A stretch of 42,644 nt of DNA from Deltaproteobacteria bacterium. Its GTDB lineage: Bacteria; Desulfobacterota; Binatia; UBA9968. Of this stretch, positions 34,305 through 42,496 are shown piece after piece. Position numbers and translations under genes: made by a program. Within the stretch, counting starts at the first letter, position 1; every line of letters begins with the position of its first letter. The notes beneath the pieces are model-generated. The model was given only the letters and a program-made list of their open reading frames with translations, did no database searches and was not told the DNA's origin. The stretch lies in NCBI GenBank assembly GCA_016874755.1, contig VGTH01000047.1, positions 1 to 42,644 on the forward strand. The letters are read 5' to 3'.

Positions 34305-34976
34305 ATGAAATCAGCGCAAACCCAGTTTGCTCTCTGCTTGCTGCTACTGCTCGCCGGCTGCGCTACCCTCAAGCAGTGCGCCTACGAGGGCGTCAACCGC
34401 GACCAGTGGCAACACCCCGACAGGGTGATCGCCGCGCTTAAGATAGCACCGGGAGCCCGGGTCACCGATCTCGGCGCCGGTAGCGGCTACTTCACCTTTC
34501 GCCTGGCGCACGCAGTGGGCGCAGAGGGCGTTGTCTATGCCGTCGACGTCGACCAGGACATGATCGCGCTGGTGCAAGCCAAAGCCACAGAGCAAAACGC
34601 TGGCAACATCCGCACCGTGCAAGCTAAGAGCGACGATCCCCAGTTGCCGGAAAACGTCGATCTCGTTTTCACCAGCAACACCTACCATCACATCGATGGC
34701 CGCGTGGTCTATTTCAAAAACCTGCAAAGACATCTGCGGCCGGGCGCCCGCGTCGCGATCATCGATTTCGACCGCCGTGCCGCCTGGCTCGACCGCCTGT
34801 GGACCCACTACACGCCGAGCAGCTTCATCAAGAGCGATATGCAGCAGGCGGGCTACCTGCTCGCGCAGGAGTTCGACTTTCTCGATCGGCAATCGTTTCT
34901 CATTTTCACGCCACTGGCTCAAGCTCCGCGAGCTGGCCGAGCAGACTCTCCACCTCGCGCGGCTCCCGCAAGTTGA
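34305..34976 (+). CDS. Lipoprotein with class I SAM-dependent methyltransferase fold
   Basis: A 223-aa protein joining a lipoprotein signal (FALCLLLLLAGC, lipobox LAGC) to a methyltransferase domain. Motif I is VTDLGAGSGYFTF, followed by YAVDVDQDM (the acidic residue that would bind the SAM ribose) and a VDLVFTSNTYHHI motif. SAM is not expected in the periplasm, so either it uses another ligand or the fold is reused. The ATG at 34305 gives a clean leader; an upstream ATG at 34245 would bury it. The last 71 nt overlap the 3' end of the convergent trehalose gene. Confidence 0.8.
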   Translation: MKSAQTQFALCLLLLLAGCATLKQCAYEGVNRDQWQHPDRVIAALKIAPGARVTDLGAGSGYFTFRLAHAVGAEGVVYAVDVDQDMIALVQAKATEQNAGNIRTVQAKSDDPQLPENVDLVFTSNTYHHIDGRVVYFKNLQRHLRPGARVAIIDFDRRAAWLDRLWTHYTPSSFIKSDMQQAGYLLAQEFDFLDRQSFLIFTPLAQAPRAGRADSPPRAAPAS

Positions 34977-37143
34977 AGCGCGCCAGGGTGCGCGCAATGC
35001 CGACGCGGATCGACCAGGCATCCTTGGGCAGCATCGCGAATAGCTCTTCGTCGTCGAGGTCGTCGCCGATGGCCAGCACAAAGTCGCTGGGCCGATCCAC
35101 CGAGAGTTGCCGCACTGCGTTGGCTTTGCTAATGCCGGAGTTGCGCACTTCCACCGTCTTGCTGCCCTGGACCACTTGCACATCGATATTGCCGGTGAAG
35201 TTGAGCAAATCATCGGTCAGCTCGCGCGCCATGACCATCCCTTGCTCGGCGTCAGCGCGGCGATAGTGCCAGACCAACGACAGTTCTTTTTCTTCGACGA
35301 ATGCCCCCGGCAAGCGGTCGCTGTAGAGCTGCAAGATCGGCAGCAGCTTGCTTTTCCAATCCGCGCCGGCGCTCTGTGAGGCGCGCCAACAGGCGGTTCG
35401 CGACCTGACCCAGGCGCCATGTTCCGCGACCAAACCGATCGGCAGCGCACCGAACCATCTTTGCAGCGTTGCCCGGTCGCGGCCACTGACGATCACCAGG
35501 CGATTTTCTTTGGTGGCGCCGAGCCGCAGCAGCACATCGAGCAAAGCCGGTCCGGGTTTCGCCGACTTGGGCTCTGGCGTAAGCGACACTAGCGTGCCGT
35601 CATAGTCGAGCAAAAGCAGTCGCGCACGGCTGTTGCGGTAGGCCTCGATCAGCGCTTTGCGCTCAGTGTCGCCCAGGAGCTTGGCGAAAACGCGGTCACG
35701 GTTAGGCCGCGCCGCTTGCAGCTCGCTCAAAAAGTCGGCCGCCCAGCGCGCCAGGTCGTAGCGCTGCAAACGGCTTTGCATGATTTCCATGCGCCGGCGC
35801 TGTTCCTCCTCCGGCATCTCCAACGCTTCTAGCAACGCCTGGGCAATCTCCTGGCGATTGTTCGGATTGATCAAGATCGCCTCGCCCAATTCGCGCGCCG
35901 CGCCGGCCATTTCGCTCAATACCAAGACACCGGTTTGGTCGCGCCGGCAGGCGACATATTCTTTGGCGATCAAATTCATGCCATCGCGCAGCGGCGTGAT
36001 TAGAGCCACGTCGGCGAGCGCGTAGAGGGCGACCAACGCGTCGAAGGATTGCGCCCGGTACTGATAGAGAATCGGCGTCCAGCCGACGCTGCCAAAGCGG
36101 CCGTTGATCTGGCCGACGCGCTCTTCGATTTCCTTTTTCATGCGCTCGTAGTCTTCGATACCGATGCGCGACGGCACCACCACCATCAACAACGTGACTC
36201 GTCCGCGCCACGCCGGATACAGTTCGAGCAGCGTTTCAAAGCCGAGGAGCCGATGCAGAATTCCCTTTGAATAGTCTTGGCGGTCGATCGACAGAATCAC
36301 GCGGCTGCCCGCCAGGGTTTGTTGCAGGGTCGCTCTCTCTCCCGCCACCCCAGCGCTCGCCGCCGCTGCGCTAAACTTGTCGAAGGGCACGCCCATCGGA
36401 AACGTGCCCGCCTTTACAGTGCGGTCTTGGACCAGCAGCTTGCCCATTTGGTGTTCGTGCCCGAGGACACGCAGGACGCAGCGCAGAAAGTATTGCGCGT
36501 AGTCGAAGGTATGAAAGCCGATGACGTCGGCTCCCAACAAGCCGGTGAGAATTTCACGGCGCCATGGCGCCGGCAACAGACGAAACACTTCGTAATGCGG
36601 AAACGGAATATGGAGAAAAAAGCCGATGGACAATGGCGGCATCTGCGCGCGAATCAACTCCGGCAACAGCATCAGATGGTAGTCATGAATCCACAAGAGA
36701 TCGCCCGGCTTGAGCACCTCCAGGGCGGCATCGCAAAACGCCTGGTTGACTCTGCGATAGTGCTCCCAGAATTCCGGCTCGTAGCGCGCATAGAGCGGGA
36801 AATAATGAAACAACGGCCAGATCGTCTTGTTACAAAAACCCGCGTAGAACGCTTCGACGAGGTCGGGAGAGAGAAACACCGGATAGGCATGAAAGCGCGC
36901 CTGCGCTTCGGCCTTCACGTAGCCGCGCAACTTGGGACTGACCGCATCGCCCGGCCAACCGATCCAGAGATACTCGGCCTGGCCAATGTCGGGCAGCTTC
37001 GAGGGCTGCAGCAATGCTTGCAGGCCGGTGGCGACACCGCCGGCGCTCTCCTTGAACGCGACGGTGCCGCTACTCTCCTCCACCGTGAAGGGCAAGCGGT
37101 TTGACACCAGCACGATGCGTTTGGCGGCGCCGTTGTTGTCCAT
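34906..37143 (-). CDS. Bifunctional trehalose-6-phosphate synthase/phosphatase
   Basis: A 745-aa fusion. Residues 1 to about 470 are a GT20 trehalose-6-P synthase (RIVLVSNRLPFTVEE, WIGWPG, WIHDYHLMLLPELIR, LHIPFPHYEVFRLLP, DYSKGILHR, ITPLRDGMNLIAKEYVAC). Residues from about 500 are a HAD-type trehalose-6-phosphatase (LLLLDYDGTLVSL, IVSGRDRATL, AEHGAWVR, AIGDDLDDEELF). Together they turn UDP-glucose and glucose-6-P into trehalose, an osmo- and desiccation protectant. Fused forms are known in several bacterial groups and in eukaryotes. Three small exported proteins are transcribed towards it from upstream. Confidence 0.95.
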   Translation of the reverse strand: MDNNGAAKRIVLVSNRLPFTVEESSGTVAFKESAGGVATGLQALLQPSKLPDIGQAEYLWIGWPGDAVSPKLRGYVKAEAQARFHAYPVFLSPDLVEAFYAGFCNKTIWPLFHYFPLYARYEPEFWEHYRRVNQAFCDAALEVLKPGDLLWIHDYHLMLLPELIRAQMPPLSIGFFLHIPFPHYEVFRLLPAPWRREILTGLLGADVIGFHTFDYAQYFLRCVLRVLGHEHQMGKLLVQDRTVKAGTFPMGVPFDKFSAAAASAGVAGERATLQQTLAGSRVILSIDRQDYSKGILHRLLGFETLLELYPAWRGRVTLLMVVVPSRIGIEDYERMKKEIEERVGQINGRFGSVGWTPILYQYRAQSFDALVALYALADVALITPLRDGMNLIAKEYVACRRDQTGVLVLSEMAGAARELGEAILINPNNRQEIAQALLEALEMPEEEQRRRMEIMQSRLQRYDLARWAADFLSELQAARPNRDRVFAKLLGDTERKALIEAYRNSRARLLLLDYDGTLVSLTPEPKSAKPGPALLDVLLRLGATKENRLVIVSGRDRATLQRWFGALPIGLVAEHGAWVRSRTACWRASQSAGADWKSKLLPILQLYSDRLPGAFVEEKELSLVWHYRRADAEQGMVMARELTDDLLNFTGNIDVQVVQGSKTVEVRNSGISKANAVRQLSVDRPSDFVLAIGDDLDDEELFAMLPKDAWSIRVGIARTLARFNLREPREVESLLGQLAELEPVA

Positions 37144-37163
37144 GATGTCCGCTGGGAAAATTC

Positions 37164-37241
37164 GCCACAGAGGCGCAGATCTCCCACGAGAGAGAATGCC
37201 CTTGCAATCTTTTTTCCGCCTGCTCCACGCCTCTGTGGTAA
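37164..37241. repeat. Inverted repeat upstream of the trehalose gene
   Basis: GCCACAGAGGCGCAGA (37164 on) and the complementary ...CGCCTCTGTGGT (to 37241) form arms around a central spacer. The core GAGGCGCAGA is shared with the repeats at 3317-3391 and 4468-4497. It lies between the trehalose start and the next upstream gene. Confidence 0.6.
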
Positions 37242-37265
37242 ACCATCAGGCTGCTAAGCCTCTGC

Positions 37266-37532
37266 TTACTGTGCCGGCGCGATCCCGCTCACTTTCGCGA
37301 CGCCGTCCTTCTCGCTGAACTTCACCATGACTTTGGAGCCTTCCTTGGCGTGCTCGACTCCCTTGGTGTCTTTGACAAGCTCCAAGGTCTCTTGTCCCTT
37401 GTCGGTGCGCACCACGATCAGGTTCTTTGCCCGGTCAACTTTCGCCACCGTTCCAGTCAATTCTGCGCTCCACAGCCTCGCTGCCGGAGAAAGCGCCATC
37501 GCAAAGATCAAACTTCCGATAATTTTCTTCAT
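37266..37532 (-). CDS. Small exported protein (DUF1344/OB-like)
   Basis: An 88-aa exported protein: signal peptide MKKIIGSLIFAMALSPAA, then a short beta-rich domain (ELTGTVAKVDRAKNLIVVRT, GSKVMVKFSEKDGVAKVSGI) that looks like a small OB-type barrel of the DUF1344 or DUF5666 kind. AAGGAG 6 nt before the ATG at 37532 settles the start within a much longer open frame. First of three consecutive small exported-protein genes reading toward the trehalose gene. Function unknown. Confidence 0.7.
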   Translation of the reverse strand: MKKIIGSLIFAMALSPAARLWSAELTGTVAKVDRAKNLIVVRTDKGQETLELVKDTKGVEHAKEGSKVMVKFSEKDGVAKVSGIAPAQ

Positions 37533-37566
37533 GATGTTGCTCCTTTCTCGTTCGCTGCACCGCGGG

Positions 37567-37836
37567 TTAGAAACTCTTCTTGGTGTTGTCGCCTGCGCCG
37601 GCGGCCAGCGGTTGCTGGTTTTTAGCGGCGTCCGGCTCATTCGTGACGGCAGCGCCAGCATTCGGTGCGGCCTTAGCCACCGGTTCACTGGCCGGTCTTT
37701 CCAGCGTGCCCGGCGGCGGCGCTTCCGCTTTGGTCGCGCTGGGATTTTCCACCGCCGGCCGATCGCGGCAGCCGGCGCCCAGTGCCAGTGCGACGGCAAC
37801 GGCGGTCAACTGCCATCGAAGCATTGCTTTTGTCAT
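37567..37836 (-). CDS. Small lipoprotein
   Basis: An 89-aa putative lipoprotein: MTKAMLRWQLTAVAVALALG leads to the lipobox LGAGC. The mature part is short, rich in Ala, Pro and Glu (EAPPPGTLERPASEPVAK) and probably unstructured. AAAGGAGGG before the ATG at 37836 is a strong ribosome site; an upstream ATG at 37872 lies before it. No family is recognised. Confidence 0.65.
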   Translation of the reverse strand: MTKAMLRWQLTAVAVALALGAGCRDRPAVENPSATKAEAPPPGTLERPASEPVAKAAPNAGAAVTNEPDAAKNQQPLAAGAGDNTKKSF

Positions 37837-37879
37837 AGTCTCGCCCTCCTTTACCGAATCGTTACGCTGCACACTGTCG

Positions 37880-38272
37880 CTACGAAGACTTGCTGCGCTC
37901 CTGCGTGATCAAGTCCAAAGTTTTCTGCCTGAGTTTTTCATCGGTGCTGAGCAGCGCGAAGATTTGATTGTAGCGGTCGGCGCTCAATCCTTCTTTCTCG
38001 AGCAGACTGGCGATTTTGCCATTGACTTCGGCGACGATCTCTTGTTTTTTTTCCGGCTCCTGGACCGCGTCGAGACTCTGCTGATAATTTGCGCGGATTT
38101 TTTGCAGGCCAACGTAGGTGCGCGCAAAGGCATTCAAGTCACGGTCGGTCGGCACCGTCTGCGGGCTGCTCGTTGACGGTGCCTCTTGGCTAAAGGTCGT
38201 GGGTAGGGACGCCGCCAACGTCGAAACGACGGCTAGTCCCAACGCAATGTTTCTAACTCGATGTAAGTGCAT
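37880..38272 (-). CDS. DUF4168 domain-containing exported protein
   Basis: A 130-aa exported protein. The signal peptide is built on IALGLAVVSTLAASLPTTFS. The mature helices (LNAFARTYVGLQKIRANYQQ and AEVNGKIASLLEKEGLSADR, then YNQIFALLSTDEKL) match the DUF4168 pattern, a small helical periplasmic domain of unknown function. AAAGGGA before the ATG at 38272 supports the start; the longer open frame upstream has no leader. Probably in one unit with the two small exported genes downstream. Confidence 0.7.
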   Translation of the reverse strand: MHLHRVRNIALGLAVVSTLAASLPTTFSQEAPSTSSPQTVPTDRDLNAFARTYVGLQKIRANYQQSLDAVQEPEKKQEIVAEVNGKIASLLEKEGLSADRYNQIFALLSTDEKLRQKTLDLITQERSKSS

Positions 38273-38630
38273 AGTTGTCCCTTTCGCCTTTTCGCGACTG
38301 GCGCGAAACCTCGTTGTCGCTCGATTCAAGGCTGCTGTGTTGTAAACACACCTAACCGCAAGGCGCATACCAACTCTGCACAGGCGCCCTAAGCCGCTTG
38401 AATCAAAGCACAAACGTGAGAGCCGAGTTTTCTTGCGAAAATTTACTTTGTAGGGGAATTCCTACGTGAATTTTTTCCGGTGAGAAAATTGCGCTGCGAA
38501 TTCGATGTGTTTAGCAGTAGGAGAAAGCTTCACGACAAGCGCTGCGCGGCCGTGGCGAAACCGATTGCGTGAAAAGAACTGAGTCGATTTTTCGATTCCG
38601 ATGAATCGAGCGAACGTTCGGTGCCGCGTC
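38273..38630. other. Gene-free stretch with a near-palindrome
   Basis: No convincing gene in these 358 nt, which are richer in A and T than the surroundings. A near-palindrome GTAGGGGAATTCCTAC at 38450-38465 is followed by GTGAATTTTTT. It could be the promoter region for the DUF4168 gene plus a terminator for the MFS pair, or an operator. Confidence 0.4.
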
Positions 38631-39941
38631 TCAGCGGATATAACGCGCGCGAGGGATGGCCAAATAAATTCCTAGCATGCTGAGCGTCCCCGCTACACTC
38701 ATCAACGCCACCGCCCATTGCGCGCCCACCCACGAGGCAAATGCGCCGATGATCAAGCCGCCGATCATCAAGATCACTTGCATCATGTGAAACAGCGCAG
38801 TCGTGCGGCCGCGCATTTCGCGCGGCGAGTAGGTTTGAATGACCGTTTGCACCAACGCATGGGAGGCCACGTGGCAAAGCCCAACCAAGGCCATCAGCAC
38901 GAGGGCGACGGAGAACCACGGACAGACAGCAAAGCCAACGACCAGCAAACCGTAGAGCCCCACGCCACATAACATCACCATGCCGCGTGGCAGACGATCG
39001 CCGAGTGTGGCGATCAACACCGAACTGGCCAACGCGCCGATGCCCATGGCGGTAAGCAGCAAGCCCTGCCCTTTCGCGCCGACGTTGAGCAAGTCGCGAG
39101 CGAACACCGGCAGCAGGGTGTTAAACGGAATGATGAACAACGAAGCAAAGGCCGTCACCAGGAGACCGGTGCGCACTTCGATGTTGCGCCAACTGTACTG
39201 CCAACCTTCGACGATGCTGCGCAGAAAACCCTCGTCATGGCCGCTGTGGCCGTGGCCTGCCGCCGCCGCCCTCTCCTCGGCGCGCAGCTTGATCGTCCAG
39301 ATGATCGCCAACACATAGAATATCGCTTGCACGGCGTAGGCGCCGCCGGTGTTCCAGCCGGCGATGATGAGTCCAGCGATCGCCGGCCCGGTGATGCGCG
39401 CGACGTTGAACATCATCGCATTCAAACCGATGGCGTTAGTCAACGATTCCTTGGGCACGGCATCGGACACCAACGCGGCGCGCGACGGCTGTTGAAACGT
39501 CTGCACGCAGGCCATGACGACCGCAGTAAGATACACGTGCCAGGGCACGATGTTGCCGGCAAAGATCAGAATCGCTAGCAAACCGTAAAGGATCGCATCG
39601 ACAACCTGGGCGATCATGATCTGTGCTTTGCGCGAATAACGGTCCGCCGTGCTGCCGGCAATCGGTGAGAGCAAAAGGATCGGCAGCGCCTGCACACCGC
39701 GCACCATGCCCAGTTGAAACGACGAATTAGTCAGTTCGTAAATCAACCAGCCGCGCGTGACCTGATCCATCCAGGTCGCCATCGAAGAAAACACATGGCT
39801 CGTCCAGAGCAACTGATAGTCCGGATGGCGCAGCGCTTCGAACGTCTTGAAGCGCAATATCCAAGCAAACAAGCCGCGCGCTTCGCGCACGACTCTGGTA
39901 TTGTCCGACGGCTGCGCCCCTTCGCTTTCACGCGTGTCCAT
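38631..39941 (-). CDS. MFS transporter (DHA3/EntS-like)
   Basis: A 436-aa twelve-helix major-facilitator transporter. It shows WLIYELTNSSFQLGMVRGVQ in the first helices, DRYSRKAQIMIAQV as the loop 2-3 motif, FQQPSRAALVSDAVPKESL after helix 4, and GDRLPRGMVMLCGVG mid-protein, all as in the MFS_3 (enterobactin exporter-like) group. An N-terminal hydrophilic extension of about 35 residues is present. It follows its close paralogue on the same strand with a 56-nt gap. Substrate not predictable; siderophore or drug export are common roles. Confidence 0.85.
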   Translation of the reverse strand: MDTRESEGAQPSDNTRVVREARGLFAWILRFKTFEALRHPDYQLLWTSHVFSSMATWMDQVTRGWLIYELTNSSFQLGMVRGVQALPILLLSPIAGSTADRYSRKAQIMIAQVVDAILYGLLAILIFAGNIVPWHVYLTAVVMACVQTFQQPSRAALVSDAVPKESLTNAIGLNAMMFNVARITGPAIAGLIIAGWNTGGAYAVQAIFYVLAIIWTIKLRAEERAAAAGHGHSGHDEGFLRSIVEGWQYSWRNIEVRTGLLVTAFASLFIIPFNTLLPVFARDLLNVGAKGQGLLLTAMGIGALASSVLIATLGDRLPRGMVMLCGVGLYGLLVVGFAVCPWFSVALVLMALVGLCHVASHALVQTVIQTYSPREMRGRTTALFHMMQVILMIGGLIIGAFASWVGAQWAVALMSVAGTLSMLGIYLAIPRARYIR

Positions 39942-39997
39942 AGGTCATGCCGCGGCGACGCTCGCTCCGCCGGTTTTCAATTTTCCATTCTCACTTG

Positions 39998-41227
39998 TTA
40001 GCGGATCTGCCGCGCCTTGGGCATCATCAAAGAAATCGCCACCATCAGCGCCGTGCCCGTCAACGCCATCGAAGTTGCCGCCCAGCGCGCGCCGATGATC
40101 GCCGCTAGACCGCCGATGGCCATGGAGCCGATCACCAGAATCACTTGGGTCATGTGAAAGATGGCCATGGTTCTACCGCGAAACTCCGGCGGCGAGTAAG
40201 ACTGAATCACGGTTTGGATCAGGGCATGGGATGTCACATGGCACAGGCCGATCAGAAACATCGCGATGAGCGACAGCGGATACCAGGTAGAAGCCGAAAA
40301 AATCATCACCAGGATACCGTAGAGCGCGACGCCCCCCAGCATAACGACGCCGCGCGGCATGCGGTCGCCGAGCGAGGCCACAAGGATCGAGCTAAACAAG
40401 GCGCCGATACCCATCGAAGTGAGCAGCATTCCTTGGCCCGAAGCGCCGACATGGAGAATGTCGCGGGCGTAGACCGGCAGGAGCGTGGTAAACGGAATCA
40501 GCAAGAACATAGAAATCGTCACGATCAAGAGACCGATACGCACCTCGTCATTGCGCCAGCTAAACTTCCAACCTTCAACCATGTTGCGGCTGAAGGATTC
40601 GGCGGGGCCGCCGTGACCTTTTCCCACCGGCGCAGCGCGGTTGTCGGCGCGCAGCGCGATTGTCCAGAACGTCGCCAGTAGATAGAAAAGCGCCTGCACC
40701 GAATAGGACGCGCCGGTGCCGAAAGCCGCGATGAGAATGCCGGCCAACGCCGGGCCGGCGCTGCGCGCTGAGTTGAACACGACGGCATTCAAACCCAGCG
40801 CATTGGTCAAGTATTTCGGCGGCACCGTATCGGACACCATCGAAGCGCGCGACGGCTGCTGAAAGGCCTGCACGGTGGCCAACCCAACGGACGTGACATA
40901 GACGATCCACGGCTGGATCTGACCCGTGAAGATCATCGTCGCCACCCACCCATAGAGGACCACATCGGCGAGCTGCGCCACGATCATCTGGGTCTTGCGC
41001 GAGTAGAGATCGGCGGCGCTGCCCGCAATGGGTGAGAGCAAAAGCGTCGGAATAGCCTGCACGCCGCGCACCAAGCCCAACTGCCACGACGAGTGCGTCA
41101 GCTCATACATAAGCCAGCCGCGCGCGATGGAGTCCATCCAGGTTGCCATCGAGGTAAAAATCGTGCCGTACCACAGCAGGCGAAACTCTTTGTGGCGCAG
41201 CGCTTCGAGCGCGCGCAGGCGCAGCAC
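39998..41227 (-). CDS. MFS transporter (DHA3/EntS-like), tandem paralogue
   Basis: A 409-aa MFS transporter co-linear with the one downstream: WLMYELTHSSWQLGLVRGVQ, DLYSRKTQMIVAQL, FQQPSRASMVSDTVPPKYL, GDRMPRGVVMLGGVALYGIL. The GTG at 41227 is the first usable start; the frame stays open about 45 codons further up, to about 41362, without an ATG, GTG or TTG. The pair may be two homodimers or heteromeric partners. A possible hairpin lies upstream at 41337-41374. Confidence 0.85.
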   Translation of the reverse strand: MLRLRALEALRHKEFRLLWYGTIFTSMATWMDSIARGWLMYELTHSSWQLGLVRGVQAIPTLLLSPIAGSAADLYSRKTQMIVAQLADVVLYGWVATMIFTGQIQPWIVYVTSVGLATVQAFQQPSRASMVSDTVPPKYLTNALGLNAVVFNSARSAGPALAGILIAAFGTGASYSVQALFYLLATFWTIALRADNRAAPVGKGHGGPAESFSRNMVEGWKFSWRNDEVRIGLLIVTISMFLLIPFTTLLPVYARDILHVGASGQGMLLTSMGIGALFSSILVASLGDRMPRGVVMLGGVALYGILVMIFSASTWYPLSLIAMFLIGLCHVTSHALIQTVIQSYSPPEFRGRTMAIFHMTQVILVIGSMAIGGLAAIIGARWAATSMALTGTALMVAISLMMPKARQIR

Positions 41228-41336
41228 AGCATCTACCGGGCGGGAAAACGACGAGGATTCGTGAGAGTCAGCTTCGCTTTGAGCAGATTCGTTCGATGGG
41301 TTCTTTGAAGTCGAGGGATCCAGCGTACACTCCGAG

Positions 41337-41374
41337 TCCGGCGCACAAGTAGTATTTACTTATCACGCGCCGGA
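41337..41374 (-). terminator. Possible hairpin terminator
   Basis: TCCGGCGC (41337-41344) pairs with GCGCCGGA (41367-41374), and the loop holds a second small stem (AAGTA with TACTT). It lies downstream of the HhH gene, which ends at 41425 on the minus strand, and upstream of the MFS pair. There is no clear T-tract, so this is tentative. Confidence 0.35.
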
Positions 41375-41424
41375 TCGGAGCGTCCAGTTATGCGGCTTGG
41401 ATGAGCAGAATTTATTACCGGCTT

Positions 41425-42060
41425 TTAATTCAGCGTGACGTATTTCTCTAACCGGGCAACTTCTTTCTTGTCGACGTACTTGCCGATCTCTTTGCGGAAC
41501 TGCTCGATGTGGCTGTAGGGCCGATACTCTTTGAACTCACGCACCATGCGCCGGCCCGCGCCGGGGATGCTCAAAATATCCTCGTCGCTCGCCGCATTGA
41601 GACTCACCGGGACAAAGACGTATTGCTCCAGGCGCGCGACCTCTTTGTCGTCGACGTACTTGCCGATCTCTTTGCGAAATTGAGTCAGGACTTTGTAGGG
41701 CCGGTACTCTTTGAACTCGCGCAGCATCCGTTTGCCGGCGCCGGGGATCATGAGAATCTCTTCGTCGCTGGCGTTGTTGAGATTGATCTGCACAAACATC
41801 TTGCCGTAGAGCTCGCTCAACTGCTCCGGCTTGAGAACTGGCGCGAGCCCCGCGTTCAAATCGGCCATTCTCAGAAAGGGCCTGCGCTCGATCAATGTTT
41901 TGACCAGCGCCGGCGTCATGTGCGGCAGTGCCGCGAGCTCTTTCTCATTGGCAAGATCCGGATTGATCAGCTCCGACTTACCGACCTGCGCCTGCGTCGG
42001 TTCCCTAAAGCCCAACAGCAGCGCCAGCACAACACCTGCGAATGCAACAATCTTTTTCAT
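41425..42060 (-). CDS. Exported protein of three helix-hairpin-helix repeats
   Basis: A 211-aa exported protein: signal peptide KIVAFAGVVLALLLGF, cut near TQAQ. The mature protein is three units of about 60 residues (about 31-90, 91-150, 151-211). Units 2 and 3 are nearly identical in layout, each with ASDE-I-IPGAG-RM-REFKEYRPY-FRKEIGKYVD-KEVARLE; unit 1 is a diverged copy. IPGAG is the hairpin of ComEA-like HhH motifs. GAGGAG before the ATG at 42060 settles the start. ComEA binds DNA during uptake; whether this protein binds DNA in the periplasm is unknown. Confidence 0.8.
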   Translation of the reverse strand: MKKIVAFAGVVLALLLGFREPTQAQVGKSELINPDLANEKELAALPHMTPALVKTLIERRPFLRMADLNAGLAPVLKPEQLSELYGKMFVQINLNNASDEEILMIPGAGKRMLREFKEYRPYKVLTQFRKEIGKYVDDKEVARLEQYVFVPVSLNAASDEDILSIPGAGRRMVREFKEYRPYSHIEQFRKEIGKYVDKKEVARLEKYVTLN

Positions 42061-42070
42061 GATTTTCTCC

Positions 42071-42496
42071 TCATTGTATCGCTTCCCGCGACAAAGCTGG
42101 ATGACGGTAACAAAACGCCAAGCCGACCAAGCCGAGTTGCACCATGACGCCGGGCGCCAATGGCGGCGGCGCTTTGCTGCGCATGGCGGCCCAAAACAAC
42201 GGCCAACCGGCAAGCGAGCGGTTGGATTCCAGTTTGAACTCAACGCTGCCTTGATAGTGAAAATAAACCCCGGCAAAGCCGGCGACAATGCTGGCCAGCA
42301 TCAAAACTTGAATCAGCCGCAAACTCGCCGCCACGCCGGTGAGCAGGTACCAGACGATGGCCAGCAAACACACCGCGATCAATAAGAGCGGTGCCCATTG
42401 GGTGAATTCTTCCATGTGATCGAGCAGCAAAAGCTCCGTTCCGGTGCCGACCAAACCGAGAGTAAGAATTGCGAGTAGTATGCGGCGAAGGGTCAT
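42071..42496 (-). CDS. Small membrane protein
   Basis: A 141-aa protein with about four hydrophobic helices (RRILLAILTLGLVGTGTELL, WAPLLLIAVCLLAIVWYLL, LRLIQVLMLASIVAGFAGVY, PGVMVQLGLVGLAFCY). Between helices 3 and 4 is a short polar loop. No family recognised. The gene ends 10 nt before the HhH gene start, so the two are probably co-transcribed, which hints that the membrane protein and the exported HhH protein share a task. Confidence 0.65.
   Translation of the reverse strand: MTLRRILLAILTLGLVGTGTELLLLDHMEEFTQWAPLLLIAVCLLAIVWYLLTGVAASLRLIQVLMLASIVAGFAGVYFHYQGSVEFKLESNRSLAGWPLFWAAMRSKAPPPLAPGVMVQLGLVGLAFCYRHPALSREAIQ

Noticed and set aside
36277-37104. A 275-aa plus-strand open frame opposite the trehalose synthase gene
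   Set aside because: Antisense shadow of conserved GT20 sequence; no ribosome site or recognisable domain.
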